A DNA stretch of 64,000 nucleotides from Strigamia acuminata (GCA_949358305.1 OX442315.1:23338427-23402426), one strand, 5' to 3'; shown: positions 13,456-29,300, counted from the first letter of the stretch. Program-made: numbers and translations. Notes: generated by a model from the sequence alone, not told the origin.

Positions 13456-15992
13456 CACATATATATCTAAAAATATATTTAAAGTAAAATTGATTGATTG
13501 ACTAAAAAATTAAAACAAAAAAAATTAAAAAAAAATAAAAAATACAACAGAAACTGCATAAATTTGCAATACTATAAAGAAAGGAACTGACTTGTCAGTA
13601 AATGTAGAATAGTTGTGAAAGTGGTTGTATAGAATTGTTATTTTGGGACAAAACCTGGGCGAATTTGAATATCGAACAGGTCTTAAGCAAAAATCTTTTA
13701 ACATCCCATTCCGACTTATTTCTTTTAAATGCAATTGATTTCTATTATTTCGATTTTTTGATATGACTGAACTCCGAAAGCTCATCATTTTTTCTAATTG
13801 GACAACGTTATGATGATACTATTTAAGTTGCATCAACAGTATTGAATTTTGAATGTATTTTTTTTATTTTTACAGTGCTGTATTTTGTTAAGTTAAAACA
13901 TTATCGTATTTGCTTATGGCAGAATTTTAAGGACATATCAAACGAGTTAAAATGTTTTCGATTTCAAAAACAAAAATGTAATTTGTCCATCCTATAATTT
14001 GCTCTCCAACAATTTTTGTTTCTTTAAAGATCAAACCGCCATTAAATTAGTTTTCAATAATTTTTTGTTTTTTGTTTTGTTTTGTTTCGTTTTTTTTTCT
14101 TTCTATTATTTAATAGTTTGTTTAATTTGGTCATCAATATATATATAATATATATTTTGATACTTTTTTACTTTAATCATTTTAATTGTTTTTTAGATTT
14201 GACGTGAGGGATTTATCCGAAATAATAGCTACATGTAAAAGTAAGAATAGTTTCATCTGCAGTTTGTGAATGAAGTTTGTTAAAGTAAATTTGTCACCCA
14301 TATAACCTGCTCCTCTTGTAAAAAACGAAAAAAAAAATTCTAAAAAATAATTTTAAAAAAAAACCCGTACCCTTTGCAAACATAAACAAGCAGAATGAAC
14401 AAGAACTCGTACAGATATTATAGAAATTAGTTAAACAAGTCTGTGTTGGAGGATCTTAGCCCCAAACTGTAGTGAGTCAAGAAAAATTTTACTTTGGTTA
14501 ATAATCTGTGTAGTACACTGTTATTTCTGTTAATAAACATATACGCATACATCTATATACATAACATATATACACACACAAAATGTATGTATATATGACT
14601 ATGTATCTATATAAATGTAAGAACAAGAAAAGTGTACTATATATAAAAACGATGCACGTAGTTAAACATTAAAAAAATAGTTAACCACACATAACCCCAC
14701 AATTACAATCAATAACCAATAATCATAATTGTTAATTTGAGAGTCCTATTTTTATGACCCGTTAAACGTGTGTGTAGAAATTAGAATACTTAAAAATAGT
14801 TGATGTATCACCCTTAACGCCGTTGAGACCCATAATACGCCTTGCAAAAAGGTTTTAGAGTATCAAGAAATTATGAACTTTAGGTAAAAGAGAAATTAAC
14901 AAAAAAAATTAAGAAAGGAGGATCTAATTTTGTACAGTTTTCTATCGAGAGCATCGAAAACAAAATGATGATTGCTCTCGACTTTGAACCAAATTGCCAA
15001 TAATTTAGCAAATACGTTAATACTGAAAATCTAAAAAAAAAAAAAAAAAAAAAAATTATAATGCGGGATGGGCGGGGGTTAATTGAAAGAGGTAAAAAAA
15101 AAAGGTAAATAATAATTCTGTTGTACTTAAAAAGCGTAAATAAATGCCGGAATGGAAGAAAAGATGTAAACTATATAATTAAGTGACTATAAAAAAAATT
15201 GTACCTTAGTCGATTTTTTTAATGAATAGATAATTATTGTTTTTTTTGTTCACGAAAGAAACAAAGTGAAATTCTATGAAAGAAAAAAAAAACATCTTTT
15301 ATACAATTCCAAGCAAACTGTCAATGTTTATCACAAGAGCAAAATTGTTGACCCTTTTTTGTACGAAAACAGACACAGTAGAGTTTTGATAAAAGTGTCT
15401 ATATATATTCATATATTATTATTATTAATGAGAAGAGGAAAGAGATCTTGTTGCTAAATATTGTCCTTGTTTTATTGTGTGGTGTGGCGTTCATTATTTT
15501 TTTCGGTTGTCCTACTGTGATCTCTGTCAAAGGGAAGTTTAGTAGAACTTTCGAAAAAAAAGTGGAAAAATAAAAAAAATATATATATAAATATATATAT
15601 AAAATATATATATACTTATATATAATAGTAATAAGCTATGATAACGTTAGTAACACAATGAGTTGTCGGTGGCCAATGTAGAATCCATAAAACCAAAGTT
15701 GTATTTACAATTGAGAAAGAAAATTGAAAAAGTTAAAAAAAAAAATATGCAAAGTGAAGTTTTAGACCAAAAACAAAATAACCGAGTTGCTTTGATAGCT
15801 TGCTTTCTAGCGTGATATTGTGCTTTAGTTGATAGTGTAAAGAAATAACTTATACCCAAAAAGAAAAAAAACTGTCATTAACTTGAGCTAGCCACTGATG
15901 CAAACAGGCATGCAACAAAAAGAAAAAAAACTAAAATAAAAACAAACCCCACTGTGGTTCATTTTGGTTGTAGATGTAGTAGACAAAAGAAA

Positions 15993-15998
15993 AATAAA
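15993..15998 (+). terminator. Distal AATAAA poly(A) signal for TIAR
   Basis: Canonical hexamer on the + strand, about 80 nt before the MCMBP stop codon read from the other side. If used, the two convergent transcripts would abut or overlap here. Confidence 0.45.
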
Positions 15999-16041
15999 AC
16001 AGTGAAGTAAATTTGTACAAACATGTCTCTTTCAAGCTTTC

Positions 16042-16047
16042 TTTATT
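16042..16047 (-). terminator. AATAAA poly(A) signal of MCMBP
   Basis: TTTATT on the + strand, about 30 nt beyond the MCMBP stop codon (16076-16078), correctly placed for a very short 3' UTR. Confidence 0.6.
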
Positions 16048-16075
16048 AACAACACTTATTCTTTGAAAACCGACG

Positions 16076-19000
16076 TCAATCTGGTACAGAAGACAACCGC
16101 ATTTTTCTCTCCAACTCCATTCTGCGTGCTTTTTCCCACGTCTCTTGACTTAACATTGTTTGCCCTTCGCTCAAACTCAGCAATCTAAAAATAAAAAAAT
16201 GAAAAAATTAATTACTTTTTTTAATTGAATTTTCTGAATCACGAATTGACTTATTCTAGTTTTACCACGGCCTTTGAACTTAACGCCAACCCGTGACTCA
16301 GGGACAATTGAAGTTGTAAGAGACGGGGTGGAGTGTGTTTTATGTCTCCAATTGATAGGGTAGGGCACTTCGTATAATTAAAAATGCAAATTATTAGTGC
16401 TAATACGCGAGCAATGTAAAGGTAAATTGTGTGCCATTAGGAGCCTTCAATGTCGCTCTTCTCGCTCTCCATTCGTGCCAATTTATAGCCCGTAAAAGCC
16501 AACATGTTTGGTGAAAGTAAGTGACACCTTCAAAGGGTTCAACTCGCATTAAAAATAGTAACAGGAAATATTCATAATAATTCCATTTAATGTGAAAATT
16601 CTGAAATTCCAAATGCAAACAGTGACCGATTGCAATTTCAAACAAAATCTACCTACACATTTTCATCCATTCTATTAAAAATTCCATTAATTCTCTGAAA
16701 TGCACTTACCTGGCTAATATCAATAGATTGTGTAGATCACCATCTGTCATGTTGGATGCGTCCTGTCTTCTCGATTGCACAAAATCGTCTTGAATCATCT
16801 GAAATTATTATTTGTGAAGACACGCATAAATTTTAGTTTGTTTTGAAACTGTAATTAAAAATGCACGATTTGTTTGTGTAAAGAAAAGTGATCAACTCAA
16901 AATGTTTATGCAATTTGCTAAAAAGCAACTAGGACATGCACGTACATTATGTATGCATGGCATCATAACAAATTTTCCCCAGAGATGTTTAAAATATCGG
17001 CAAAAAAAATGAAGCATCAATACAGCGCGTTTCGTATATTTATCTTTCTTGTGTGACAAGACACATTTACAGGGCGAGCACACCACTAACTTGTCACTAC
17101 CGAAGACAATAAATTTAAACACAGTCGACATGTTTTCCGAGATACCCAACTGATAGATTTATTGTATAATATCAACGGGACAACTTTCGATAAAAGCTGA
17201 GAAGCGGACAGTAAATAACAGTTTAGCTGCTCGAATTAATTTCATACGTTTAAAAAAAGGTGAACTAAACCCCATAATTTCCTACTTTCGCTTCTGAACC
17301 CTGGAGTGGTTTTATGACATGTTATCGTGTAAAAAATTCTAATTTTATGTGAATGCGAGTGATGATAGATGATCAATTGCATCGCATCCTACAAATTTAC
17401 TCACGTTCTGCAAATCTTTTGACACATTATACTCCGCAAGTTTCATCAAGCTGACATATCGCCGAATTTCATCTAATAAAGTAGGCGTCAAGTATGTGAA
17501 GATGGCCTGGAAACGGTCAGCAATGTCCTGCGTCGTACACGGTCTCAAAGGCACGTGGCAATCGCTCTGAAGATTCATATCACATACCCTTTTAGTTACA
17601 AGATTTAATTGATATTCAAAGAAAAATGAAAACGTAGCTGGGGGAAAATGGGTGAGGAAAAGTGGAAAATTTACTTCTCGGTTATTTAATTTTAAACGTT
17701 AGAAATTTCTTTTTCTTTTTAAAAAAGAAAAAAAAAATGTGTGTATTAAAATGTAGGTTTAAATAAAAAAGATGAATTAGAAATATGAAAAACAATCTCT
17801 TTTCCAATGATACTTACTGGCAAGAGAGATTTGCCGTCTGATAAGACAAGGGTAGCAACATTGGCAGTGTATTCCATCATGTGGAAACCAAAATCATATT
17901 CAACTTTTTGCCAGGAAATGAAATTTCCGAGAGCTGCCATATTACGAACGCCTAAAAAATGCAAGACAAGAAAAGCTCGAGCAATTGAATTCTTTAAACA
18001 GTCTCCAAAATGTGCTATTCTCCACCGCTCAATCATCAAATATTTAGACATTTAAAATACCGCAGAAGATGATTTGTAAGTAAGATTAGCCATTTTAATC
18101 GCCTAATACCATGCGGTTGCAATTGGCCTATGGTCAAACTAGTTTCGTCCAACAACAAATGAGTGTGTTCACTGAGTTGAAGGATCCCTGGCGTCAATTT
18201 ATTGAGTTTGTAGTCCTTTTTAGGAATCAATGTCATAGTATTGATGTTGTCCAGGGTCATTGACAACAAGTAGGCCTAAAAAAGAGACTCGGGTTTAGTA
18301 AACAAAACCGAGGCGTGCATTAATAATAATAATAATTAAATTTTAAAAAAATTCAAAAAATACTAATAATATTATTAATAATAATAATTTAAGTTTCCAA
18401 ACCTTTGTGGTGATTTTTTTTAGAAATTCAAATAAATGTGAGCTGATATTCTGATCCGAAGGAGGAATATTTGATAAGTTTAAAGTGAATTTACCAATTG
18501 TATTCGTTTCACTCCGCAGATATCTAAGAGAAAAAAAAAAAAAAAAGAAAAGTAAAAAAAAAAAAAAAAAAATGGAAAATGGAAAATGTGTAGTTGAGTT
18601 TTTTCTTTCTTATTTATGGTAGTATAGAAACAAGATTTTTTCTGATTAAAATCAAGGTAGAGTAAAATAAGAATTCATCTTAGGATAGATGAAGTAATAA
18701 AATATTCAGTCAATGAGACAAGGGAGAGAAAAATGGAAATTGCAAACGGGTATCTCTAAGAACGTTAATATATCACTACAAGCAAAACAATTCGAGCAGA
18801 CAGAAGGAAAAAATCAAATCACTAGAATCTCGAGGCACTGCATTGAGATTTAACGCCACTACCCCACCTGAGGGATCATAAAACTGTCTGACTTGTCTGT
18901 GAAAATGAATATTCTCCACACACACACTCTTTCTCAGGTGCCGTTTCCGCTCTGGGAGAATATACACTCTTCACATTTGACCCCATTCATCATGAGCTGC

Positions 19001-22000
19001 CTTCATCACTTAAAGAGTTTTCACCGAGGAAGATTTCCAACTCTTGTAAAACTTCCATAAAATTCAATCTAAAGGTAGGACTAGATATGAAATATCGTTA
19101 CATGAAAAAAGAAAATCATAAATCCCCAACTTGTATCAACTCGAAACCCAATATTAGTTTCCTTACGAAAATATCCTCTCACACTAATTGAAGTGCGTTG
19201 AGCATCAATCGGCCAATATTGCCCCGTCTTTCGAAGACGTTCACCACTTATGGACTCGTGGCCTCAATACTCATAGAGGTCAACAAAAACAAGCTACTTC
19301 GCTCCACGAGTTGTTTTGGGTGCGATGGATGAGTGCGTGACTGCTTCACTAAGCATTCTTCACATACACAAAACCAACGGAACCATAACTAGTCGACTCT
19401 TGCTCGTCAATTATGCTTAGTCCACTCATAAAGTTAACAACCTGACCCCACATACGGTACTTTGCTGCACTTTTATTTTTATATTTTTTCCCACGTCATT
19501 TAAAACAACAATTAATAACGTGATGAAATTTAATGTACTTACACCGAAGACACAAGGTGGCAGATGAAGAAATCAGCAGCTAAACTGTCACCGAATAAAG
19601 CCTGTTCCAGAATGGCATGTAAATGGCTGCGAGTGGAATGAGCTTTACTCAAAACGCATTCCATTTCTGAAGAAAGAAAAAAAGAAAAATGAGAGTTAGT
19701 TCAATTAGCAGATGCCAATATTCAATAATATGAATTCCTCGATAATTAATTTGCAAGTTAGCGCCAGATGTGCAAATTTTCAAACAAAATTAGTACAAAC
19801 TGTTAAAAGTTAATGAAATTTATAACTGTCAATAACGTATTTTATTAATTGCCCGAGTTTCAAGTAGCTTTAAACTGTCATTCGTGAAGAAAATTCGAAA
19901 AGTTAGTCGGTATAAGATGCCACCAATTAATAATTCACAAACAAGCAAATTGTAATGAGCAGCACAAACTAATGGGCTCAAGTGTTGATTGTATTAAAGC
20001 TTTACGGCATCTTCACCCTTGGGTCTATCGATTCAACCAAAGACTTTGGCCTTGATTTTCATGCATGTCACTTCACTTGATCCCCTACTGGCACCATCCC
20101 CCAAATAACGAGCCACACTATCATCAACTACCTACAACAGCGCCGATACGAGTTTTCACACTATTCATGCTTTGGGATTAGTACTCTAATTAAGCAAAAT
20201 TTTCTCATTAAACAAGTGATTTACTCGAGATGATCGTGTAAACTAAACTAAGCATGTATTTAAAAATGTCTTAAATCTAATTTACACATCTATTCTCATT
20301 TTAATGTAAATGTATAAAATAAGAATTATCAAATTTAAGTTTGGATTTCATTAAGCAAATGAAAATGTAATCAAACATTATCCTTATCACCTCTCTTTCC
20401 TTCATCCGCAGTAATGTATACTGGGAGGAGTGGATTGTTGTGCATCAGCTTTCGGATTAGAATTACGTGGATTCGCGGCACGAGCGACGGAGGAGGAAGA
20501 CAAGTTTCCATTTCACGTTCATCTGGAGTTAAAAACGCAGATTGGGTTCTGAAATCAATAAAAAAAATTAATACAAACATTTCGTATCATTTTATTTTTA
20601 TTCAACCATTAAAAAAAAATATATATATATAGTTCTTTTAAATTTTCCTTTAAAAGAAAAATTATTTAAAAAAAGAACGTGTAATAGATTCAGTTTGGGA
20701 ACGATTTTCCCCTTCATCTTTTCGGTTTGTGCGATCAAGTAAGAAAGATTTAATTTTTGATTCATTTTCCGATGCCCTACTGTTTAATTCTCAAGAGTCA
20801 GCAGATTAGAATATTGATTTTCATTGAAATCCAATTTCGGGTGGAAAAAAAGTAATCCCCATCGGTTGATTTTTGAATGTGTTGTTGCATTTGAAGGGGT
20901 GGAGGAGAGTGAAATTCCTTCCCTTCTCCCATCTTCCACCAACCAACGATCCGAACTGATGCCCGAGAATTATACGATGGCAACATCTTTCATGCAAAAG
21001 TGTTGCGAATTCATCTAAATTTTAAATGTTGATGCCACTGCTACTTTTCAACCATCTCTTCTTGTACGAGGCAAGCAAAAGAATATTTGCGTATGTGGCT
21101 GGCAGCAACCCAATTTTATATTGCACTTTACAAGATCTAAATTTAGAATAGCACACATGAGAAAAATAGAGTCTCTTATCGTAAATCTATCGCTGAAATA
21201 CATAAAAACAGAAAGCAAACAAACAATATCATATCTGAATATAAAAACTTTGATAATTCAATCGAACCGTAGTTCAAGCATAAATTTTTTTTATTCTTTA
21301 TTTATTTATTTCAACTCCATTCATTTTTTTTTGCAGTAGATCTTGAAAAAGAATACATATATTTTTTTTCATTTTTAAAAATTTAAATGATAAATAGTAA
21401 AAAAAAATAGTAATTTTATATTTTATTTATAAAGCAAGCACAATTTAGTATTTACTATTCCAATTGCAAAAAGAAAAAAAAATCCAATATCAGAATTCTA
21501 TTTGTCCAATGTAATAAAGAAAAAACCATTTACACAAGCCAGTAGTGAATCTTGAAGATGTTCAATCAAATGAATTGAATCAAATTAGTTCCATGGGATC
21601 TCTATCCATTGCCCTGCCATCAACACTAGTGACATCCATGAATATGCTTCATTAGTTTGTTCCATTAGCAAATTACAAGCACATAACACAACACCAAACA
21701 CACAACCTAATGGACGACAAATGGAACCGAACCATATGTCATGATGTAGACACCCATGGCGTCCAAGCCGTTAACTTGGCCACAAAAAAATTTCCATATA
21801 CAGAAATATGAATTATCAATAGCCTCCACTACGTTCTGCTCTCTTCGCAGTATGGCATTATCTCTCTAAAAGCATTTTACATACGCCCTGCATTTTATTT
21901 GCTCTTCGGTTTACACCAGACACAGACCGGGCTCGCAAATCGAGCTCAGCTTGTTTGCAAATGACCTGAGAAAGCCACTTTGCTATTGAAGCCATTACAA

Positions 22001-25000
22001 TAAACCATCGCTACCCTTTTCTGTTTTTCCCCTCAGTCTGGTCATCTGTGAGCCCAAGTCGTGAGTAAATAATGAATTCAAACCAGTGAGCCAAGAGATG
22101 GAAATCTGCATCTCTTATGGTTCTCTTCAATTTCCTTTAGTTAGAAAAAGGGAAGAAGAAAAAAAAAGATAAAAAAATAGAAAAGGGAAAGGGAAAGGGG
22201 CTACTTTCACTTGCTTGTGTTTATCTTTTAACGTCGTATATTGAAAGCGAGTGGTGAAAGAAAAAGCGCTTTGACAAAAATATGCCCTTCAAAGACTGTT
22301 TACTAGGATGACCAAACCAAGTTGGACCATTTAAACTTAACTGGTGGAAAAGGATGGGGCTCTTAAATGAAGCCGTTCCGTTCCGTTCCGTTCCGTCCCG
22401 TTTTGTATTGGCTTGTTGAGCTTGCATTTTGATGCCACAAAACAAATAAGGAATAAACTCGACGGGTTTATGCATAAAAGTTTTGCCCTATCACCAGATG
22501 AGAAGCAAATTGCAAGTTTCAAAACGAGAAAATACTGCAATTTGTTCTGCCACGACAAACAAAAACTTTACAATTTGTCACAACAAACAAAACCCAATTT
22601 CGTATGTTAGAGACTTTGAGCGTGGAATGGCAAAAAAGTGTAAAAGCAGTTGATGATTGATGTTCCCGCTCAACCGTAGCAAATAATTAGAAGAAGAAAT
22701 GAGAGGGTTGAGCCAAGTTTTATGTGAGAAATGCATTTGAGATGAAAAGTGAGCAAATAATCATCGTTTTGTTCTGCCTCAAAGAAGAAGTCAGATGGGC
22801 CACACTTAATAACGCTCCTGTTCATTACGCGTGAAAAATCTGAACACGACCGACACACAATCGCATTCTAATTTATTTGCCAGACAAGTTTGTGTATAAT
22901 TAAGTTTTGCTGCCAAGTGAAAAAGAAAACATTCACTCTCTCTCTCTCTCCTCTTTGTTTTGGGTTCACTGATTGAGGTTAGATGGATTCTCACCAACAA
23001 ATTCTTTTAGGCATAATGTTTAATTAGAAAACTGCATTTTAAACAGTTTGAATCGCACAAAACCTCAACAAGAATGTGACAAGTCTTTACAGCCTTGACG
23101 TTTTTTTTGTTTTTAAATTCGTTTTTTTTATCGCTCCTTTTCTCCACAAACTTGCGCCAATCAATACAACTCTTTTCCCTTCCTTCCCCAAACTCCAAGT
23201 GCCGGAGCAATAAATGTAATTAAAATAAGGCGAGCAATAAAAATGAATCATGCTTGTCGTGGGGGAGTGTGGGGGCGCACTTTCCAATTTTCTTCTCATT
23301 TCAACCCTCATTTGTCCAAACATGAGGCCAAGCATTGGTCATTAGAACATGGGAAACATTTCGTACCGACGAGTTATGCTTTTCCCATTTCCACTCCGAC
23401 ACATTTCGGTTGCTCTGATTGTGTTTTCATTTAAATTGCACATGTATTTTTTCCCTTCAATTTGTTCAGAGCCAACAAATTAGACGGTTGAATGTTCCTA
23501 CAGCAATTACAAGCTGAGCAGGTTGCAAACGTCTGCTATCAAATTCAAAACAAATTAACAACAAATTAAAACCTACTGACTATTGCATTAAATTGATTGA
23601 CAAAGTTTGCAAGTTTGCGGAATGTAACTCAAAACTCACTCACCCTCCCGTTTGATTCGCGAACGCCAATTGCGAATCCACAGACAAGACACCGACCAAT
23701 TCGACGCAGTCGTTTAAACATAAATTCTCCTTTTCATCATAGACCTGTAACGGAAAAGAAAAACAAAATTTTAATTATGCTTGGGTTAAATCACGCGCTG
23801 CGTATCCGTCTAGCGTCTATTACAAAAGGCCTGGTAAATTGTACAAAGGTTGTTAAATTATAATGCCGCAATCACTTCTTCAGAGTTATTAGTTCGCACT
23901 CATTCTCAGATTTTTCGCATTCTTGGTGGTGGTCAGTGGGAGTGTTGCCTTGTGAATTCATGATGAGCCACAGTTGAAAATAATTGTTCAACTGAGAAAA
24001 GCTGCATCTCATTTCACTAAGGCATCGAGAACATTCCCTGGCAATGTGAAATTTGGAATGCTTGGGCAATATTTATGAAGACAATCAGAGCGGCAGAGAA
24101 CGTATTTAACTACACATTCAAATGAACCCAGGCTAATTTATGAACATGATAAATAACACACAAGCTCGACATAAACACAAAGGGTTTTACTGGAGACCAA
24201 CACCCTCTCAGCTTGCTGCATCACACTTCTCCTCGATTTGACATCGTAAAATTCGTTCAACACATTCACGTGCTAAAAACTATGCCAACAATTTATTTCG
24301 GCATTTCGTTTCAAATTAAATTTTAAATAACATTTTTTTTACTTCCTCACCATTTTCCAAACAAACAACAACTAAGTTCTTGACTTCATTCAATCACAAA
24401 GTGTACACATTTAATCAGGCAAAGCTAAAATGTACACCGTCGGCTCAGTGATCGTTAAGGAGAAAACTTTTAGTGTCTTTAGCATGTAAGCAAAGAAGGA
24501 ACTTAACTTGCCATTGGGATCAACTACATGGGAACACCGACATCTGCTATCAAACAACATTTTCACCTCAGGCTTCTGCTGTACGAGGTTTTAAGGTGAC
24601 CCATAATTTCACAACTTACAAACATACGAGACTAGAGAGAGCCTCGTGTTAACGTTCACTCACTTGCTTCCTAATACAATTTTAACTGCAATCCCTTTTT
24701 CAATGTACGCATAAAAAGTGTAACTTTAAACTTAAATTCCATTAAATGACTACTGGAATCCCGAACATCCTAACCTAATAATCGAGTTCATTAATTGGTG
24801 GAACCCAGCTTAAGAAAAGAGGGACGAGGAGGACGCTTTCAACTCGCAAGATTACATTATCAGTTCAAATCCATAGATCATACGCATGTTGTCAAAGTAA
24901 ACACGCAATGAAAGCAAATAACATAATGCGTTATGATTGATTTATCCATCTACGAAGAAGCTTAGAAAAGTTTGCAAATTCTAATGCTAAATAGGAAAAT

Positions 25001-26350
25001 AAAAAATAAATAAAAATCTCTAAAGAGATATGAGCAACTTTGAAGTAATGTTACGTTTTAAAACATTATTTAAGAATGAGTTCGTCAAAGCCGTTTCGAG
25101 TCATTTAATCATCTACTTGTGTTTATTTTACATTTTTTATGTCATTTCCGGTCGTGTTGGATCTTAACTATTTAAGTTTAAAGAGGTCAAACACAGACAG
25201 AAGGTGCAATCGAAAATATAAAATTTTGATGTTCCTCATAATAAATGATCCGAAATTAAAAACCGTCTACAAATGTAGATGGCACACAAATCTATAAATA
25301 AAAAAGGCATAAAACTAACCACCGATTAAAAATGTTACAAATGTGCGGTTTCAACTGTGTTTCAATTCAATTCGTCATCAACCGTCTCGGTGATGACCCT
25401 AGTCGTACGGGTGAAAGCTGAAACGCCACTCATGATGAGTGAAACCTCAAACACTGAATAATTCTCATTTTTTTCGAATCGAAGCACGATTTCAAAAATT
25501 GTTTCGTGAATATCGTTTTCAAAATATTTTCTCACGTTACATTTTTGTAATTTGTTTTATGCGCGAGTGCTTATGGTTTATGAGTGATCGAGTCATTTCC
25601 ATTTTCGTAACTATTTGAAAACTACCATAATGAAAACGCTGCACTCAAATAGTAAACATAAATTACACTGGAACATATTTTTGAAAGCGGCTACCGGTAT
25701 CGTAAATTAGAATTGACACGCGAATTGCATTCGTTTGGCTTAAAAAAAAACAGTTATCAAAGGGACCCCTCTTGTGGATATAAAAGACAAAAAAAAAAAA
25801 AACTTAAATTGAATACAAATACATTATTTATGTTCACGTGTTTTCTTTTTCAACCATGAACATCATGATGTGTTATTCTAAGTTTCCACGTAATTAATTC
25901 ATTTGTTTAATCAAAATAAATATTTCTACAAACATCTTTTCCCAGACAATTCGCCAGAAGCATCCAATTTGGAAAAGCATCAAACAAAAACCTCTAATTT
26001 TCATGAAGACAGTCCAGTCGAAAAAGTATCTTGCATTAATACATTATAAATATTTTCGGCCGAAAAATGAATCCAAAATATCTCCAAAGCATACCGGTAA
26101 GTTTATTTTATCGAGTTTCTTAAATGATGCAACCCGAAATACAAATTTGTTGCCACAATTTCACCGTCCTTATTCTTATTACTGTATATTATTATTAGAG
26201 GTTTGCGAAAACTTCGCTCCAAGCAACAAAGCTATAATACCAAGTGACATTGATATTGTCAAACAACACCACTTGGTCGCTTTGAAACTTTGAATCAACT
26301 TTTCCCTAAACTTCTTCTACGATATTTATTTTTTTATTTTTTACTATTTA

Positions 26351-26386
<36 letters not shown>

Positions 26387-29300
26387 GTGCTTGAACATTC
26401 ACAGCACTTTTCAATATATCCAATTTTCGTTTATCTCTTGCCCCCATGGCTTAGTCCCAGATGAGCTAAAAAGACTTTAGGGTGGCAGTGGCACAACCAG
26501 GAATAAAAATGTCTGCTTGCATTATATTGTAACGTAAAATAAGAACCTGAATTTTATTAAGTTTCTATGCTAAAGCTAAAACTATTTCCAAGTTTCATTT
26601 TTTTTTTTAAAAAAAAAAAGAAGGAAAAAAGAAGAAGAAGAAGAAGAGGGTTTACTTTGCATGTATTGCTTCAACTCTCATCAGATTATTTTAGCTGGAA
26701 AATGTGAGCACCTTTCCTCGATGAACATAAACAAAAAGCAAAAAGAAAGATTTTTTCCTCCCATTACCATAAAGTTCGGAGGAAATATTCCGAAAAGTCT
26801 CTTCTTTGCCTCACAACTTGTCCACAGGGGTATGGAAGCAAAAAAATGAGTGACTATGTCTTGAGAAGCTTTGGTTGCATTTGCATTTTACCATCATGAA
26901 ATTTATATAAGCATCAAACATATCCAAACTTTATTTCTCCACCTCCCCGAACCATGAAAAAAAAGCGGCAGAATGAGAGAAAGAGTCAGGAGCCACTCCC
27001 GTTGAAAAGTTTTATTGTGCTCTCGCTTGGCATAAATTTCAGACAGTTATTATTTCCGGTATGACATTGGAGAAGTCTTCCCTCCTTTTGAATCGGAATG
27101 GGTAGTTATCTGCAACCGACCAGGACTACGCTCTATTAACTCTCTCATGTGAATTGCAAAAAATAAAAAATAAAAAAAAATAAAAAAAATAAATAAAAAA
27201 AATAAAAATAAAAAAGTGTGATAGTCTTTAACCCTCCATCTGCTCCCCATTCTCCACCTGACTAACTGCATTGCATTCAACCCCAACCGAAACCCAAAAG
27301 GAAAACATCAAAAAGGCCCTGAAGATTTGCAACAGAGCTTTACTGCGGCACACGAATGAGCAATGCTATCACTCGAATGTCAAGCTCGGCTCTTTGAATT
27401 ATAACACGTGGATAATAAAAGCATGCAAATTTTTGTTTTCTTTCTTTTACCTACAGATGGGCTTAAAATAATCGGCAAAAACATTAAAACCTTTTATTAG
27501 GGGCACATGGCAACAAGGAATTAAGCAGGCTAGCTTTAATTTTCTGTTCCAGCTCGTTGACTACTTGTTATAAGTCTCTTAGCCCCACCATTTCTGTTGA
27601 TCCAGTGAGATTTTCCTTACTCTTGTTTTCGAGGGAATGACAACACCTGCACCATTTGTAAGATTTAAAAAAAAATTAAACGAAAATAAAAACACAATCT
27701 TTCTTTCTTAAAACGAAGAAAGGTAAAACAACAGAGAGAAAATGTTAAGCGAAGTAGTCGAAACTTTTCCTCCATAATTTACGCGCCATTTAAAAATTAT
27801 ATTTAAATAAAAAAGGAAAAAAAAGAAAAAGAAAAAAAAAGAGAGAAAAGGTGTTTTCTTTCAAGTTCTGCTATGATGAAAGGAGGATGAGAGTGCGAGT
27901 AAAATGTATTGGCAACTCAAAACCAATTATGCATAATATCTCTTACCTTGGCGATGCACGCTAGTCTATCCCAGTTGGAAAGAGAATTATCGGGCTCGGA
28001 TCCTCCATGCGCATTCTCCCCTTCTCGTCCTGCACAAAGAAATCAATCAACCGTTCATTTTGATCCCTGTGCAAATCTCTTAGGGTGTGCGATAAATTTT
28101 TAAAACATTTTAGAGAAATCTAAGAGAATATCTAAGGACGACACTATGGGGCATAAAGCTCACTGTTTAAATATTAATTAATGCATTGCAACTCAAACAT
28201 ATTAGAAATGTTTAGATAAACTTGTAATCAACTCGGTATTGATAAAAATTTTCCCCCGTTTGGCACTTTTCTTTTCTTACATTTAAACAAATAAAAATGA
28301 GAATAACAAACTTGCCACTTAAAGCGCTAATCCGTTATGATGGCAAAAGTTTTCTTCCTCAACTTTATTTCCTTTAAGACGGCTGCGCGTTTTTTATGTT
28401 GACAATTGAAACGAAAAATGAGTTACATTCATCCATTTGTAAATTTTTAATGGAATAATTTATAAGACTTTGTAGTCAAAATAGATGCAGATAGGACGCG
28501 AATAAAAATATGACTAATCAATACTTGTCTCAACTTAGAGCCCATATTTTATTTAATCACAGAGTAACCCTGTACGATCACTAATATGCCCGTTAATATT
28601 TGATGCACTTATTTGCATTGTGTTCTGATGAGAATTAATGCATGATGGAATAAGAGATCATTTGGCAAACTTTTGCATATTTAATACAAGAAATCGAGTA
28701 AGCAAATGAAATCAATAAAAAAAAAAGCTTTCTTCCCCCCCCCCCCCCCCCCCCACGCCCCCTCGTACAAATAATAATTACCGATGCGAGTTAATTCGAA
28801 GTTTTAAATATTAATAGAATTAGATTTATATATATATTTATAAAATAAAATAAAATGCAGATTATTACCATGAGCGAGTTCAACTCGGGCCTTTTTGAGC
28901 GTCAAATTCAAACCTTGGTCGCCAATTTCTTTTACTATCTGTGCAGAAGCAACAACATCCGCCCCATTGCTCTCAACACTATTGCCGTTTGGATTTTCGC
29001 ATGAATATGCCTCCAGCCCGCGTTTCTTATGCACGTCTGACATGGGCACACACTCTGCTTCACTCGCAACATACTTGCTAGCATATACGTGTACTCGGTT
29101 AAGAAAAATAAAAAAAATTAAATATAAAATTAAAAATTTGCGCATCGCTACATCACAAGATTTTGTCAACAATTTTTCCTTTTCTTTTTTTCTTTTAGAA
29201 AAATGTGTTGTCATATAACTAATAAATAAACCACAAAACACGAAGTTTGTCTATAAGCCTACAGCACTTAGGCCTAATTTGTTTGTTTATTCTCGTGGGT

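Larger units (their letters stand above)
12319..16000 (+). other. TIAR 3' UTR / convergent intergenic region
   Basis: AT-rich, with many TA-dinucleotide stretches and ATTTA-like elements. Candidate poly(A) signals AATAAA occur at 12896-12901 (followed by a GT-rich stretch), 15139-15144 and 15993-15998. The gene may therefore end in a short (about 0.6 kb) or a very long (about 3.7 kb) 3' UTR. No coding sequence is evident here. Confidence 0.6.

Noticed and set aside
16530-16545. GGTTCAACTCG resembling a tRNA B box
   Set aside because: No matching A box or cloverleaf around it.
28804-29241. 145-codon - strand ORF as a separate gene
   Set aside because: Its middle part is the MCMBP exon 28869-29088; the rest is flanking intron.
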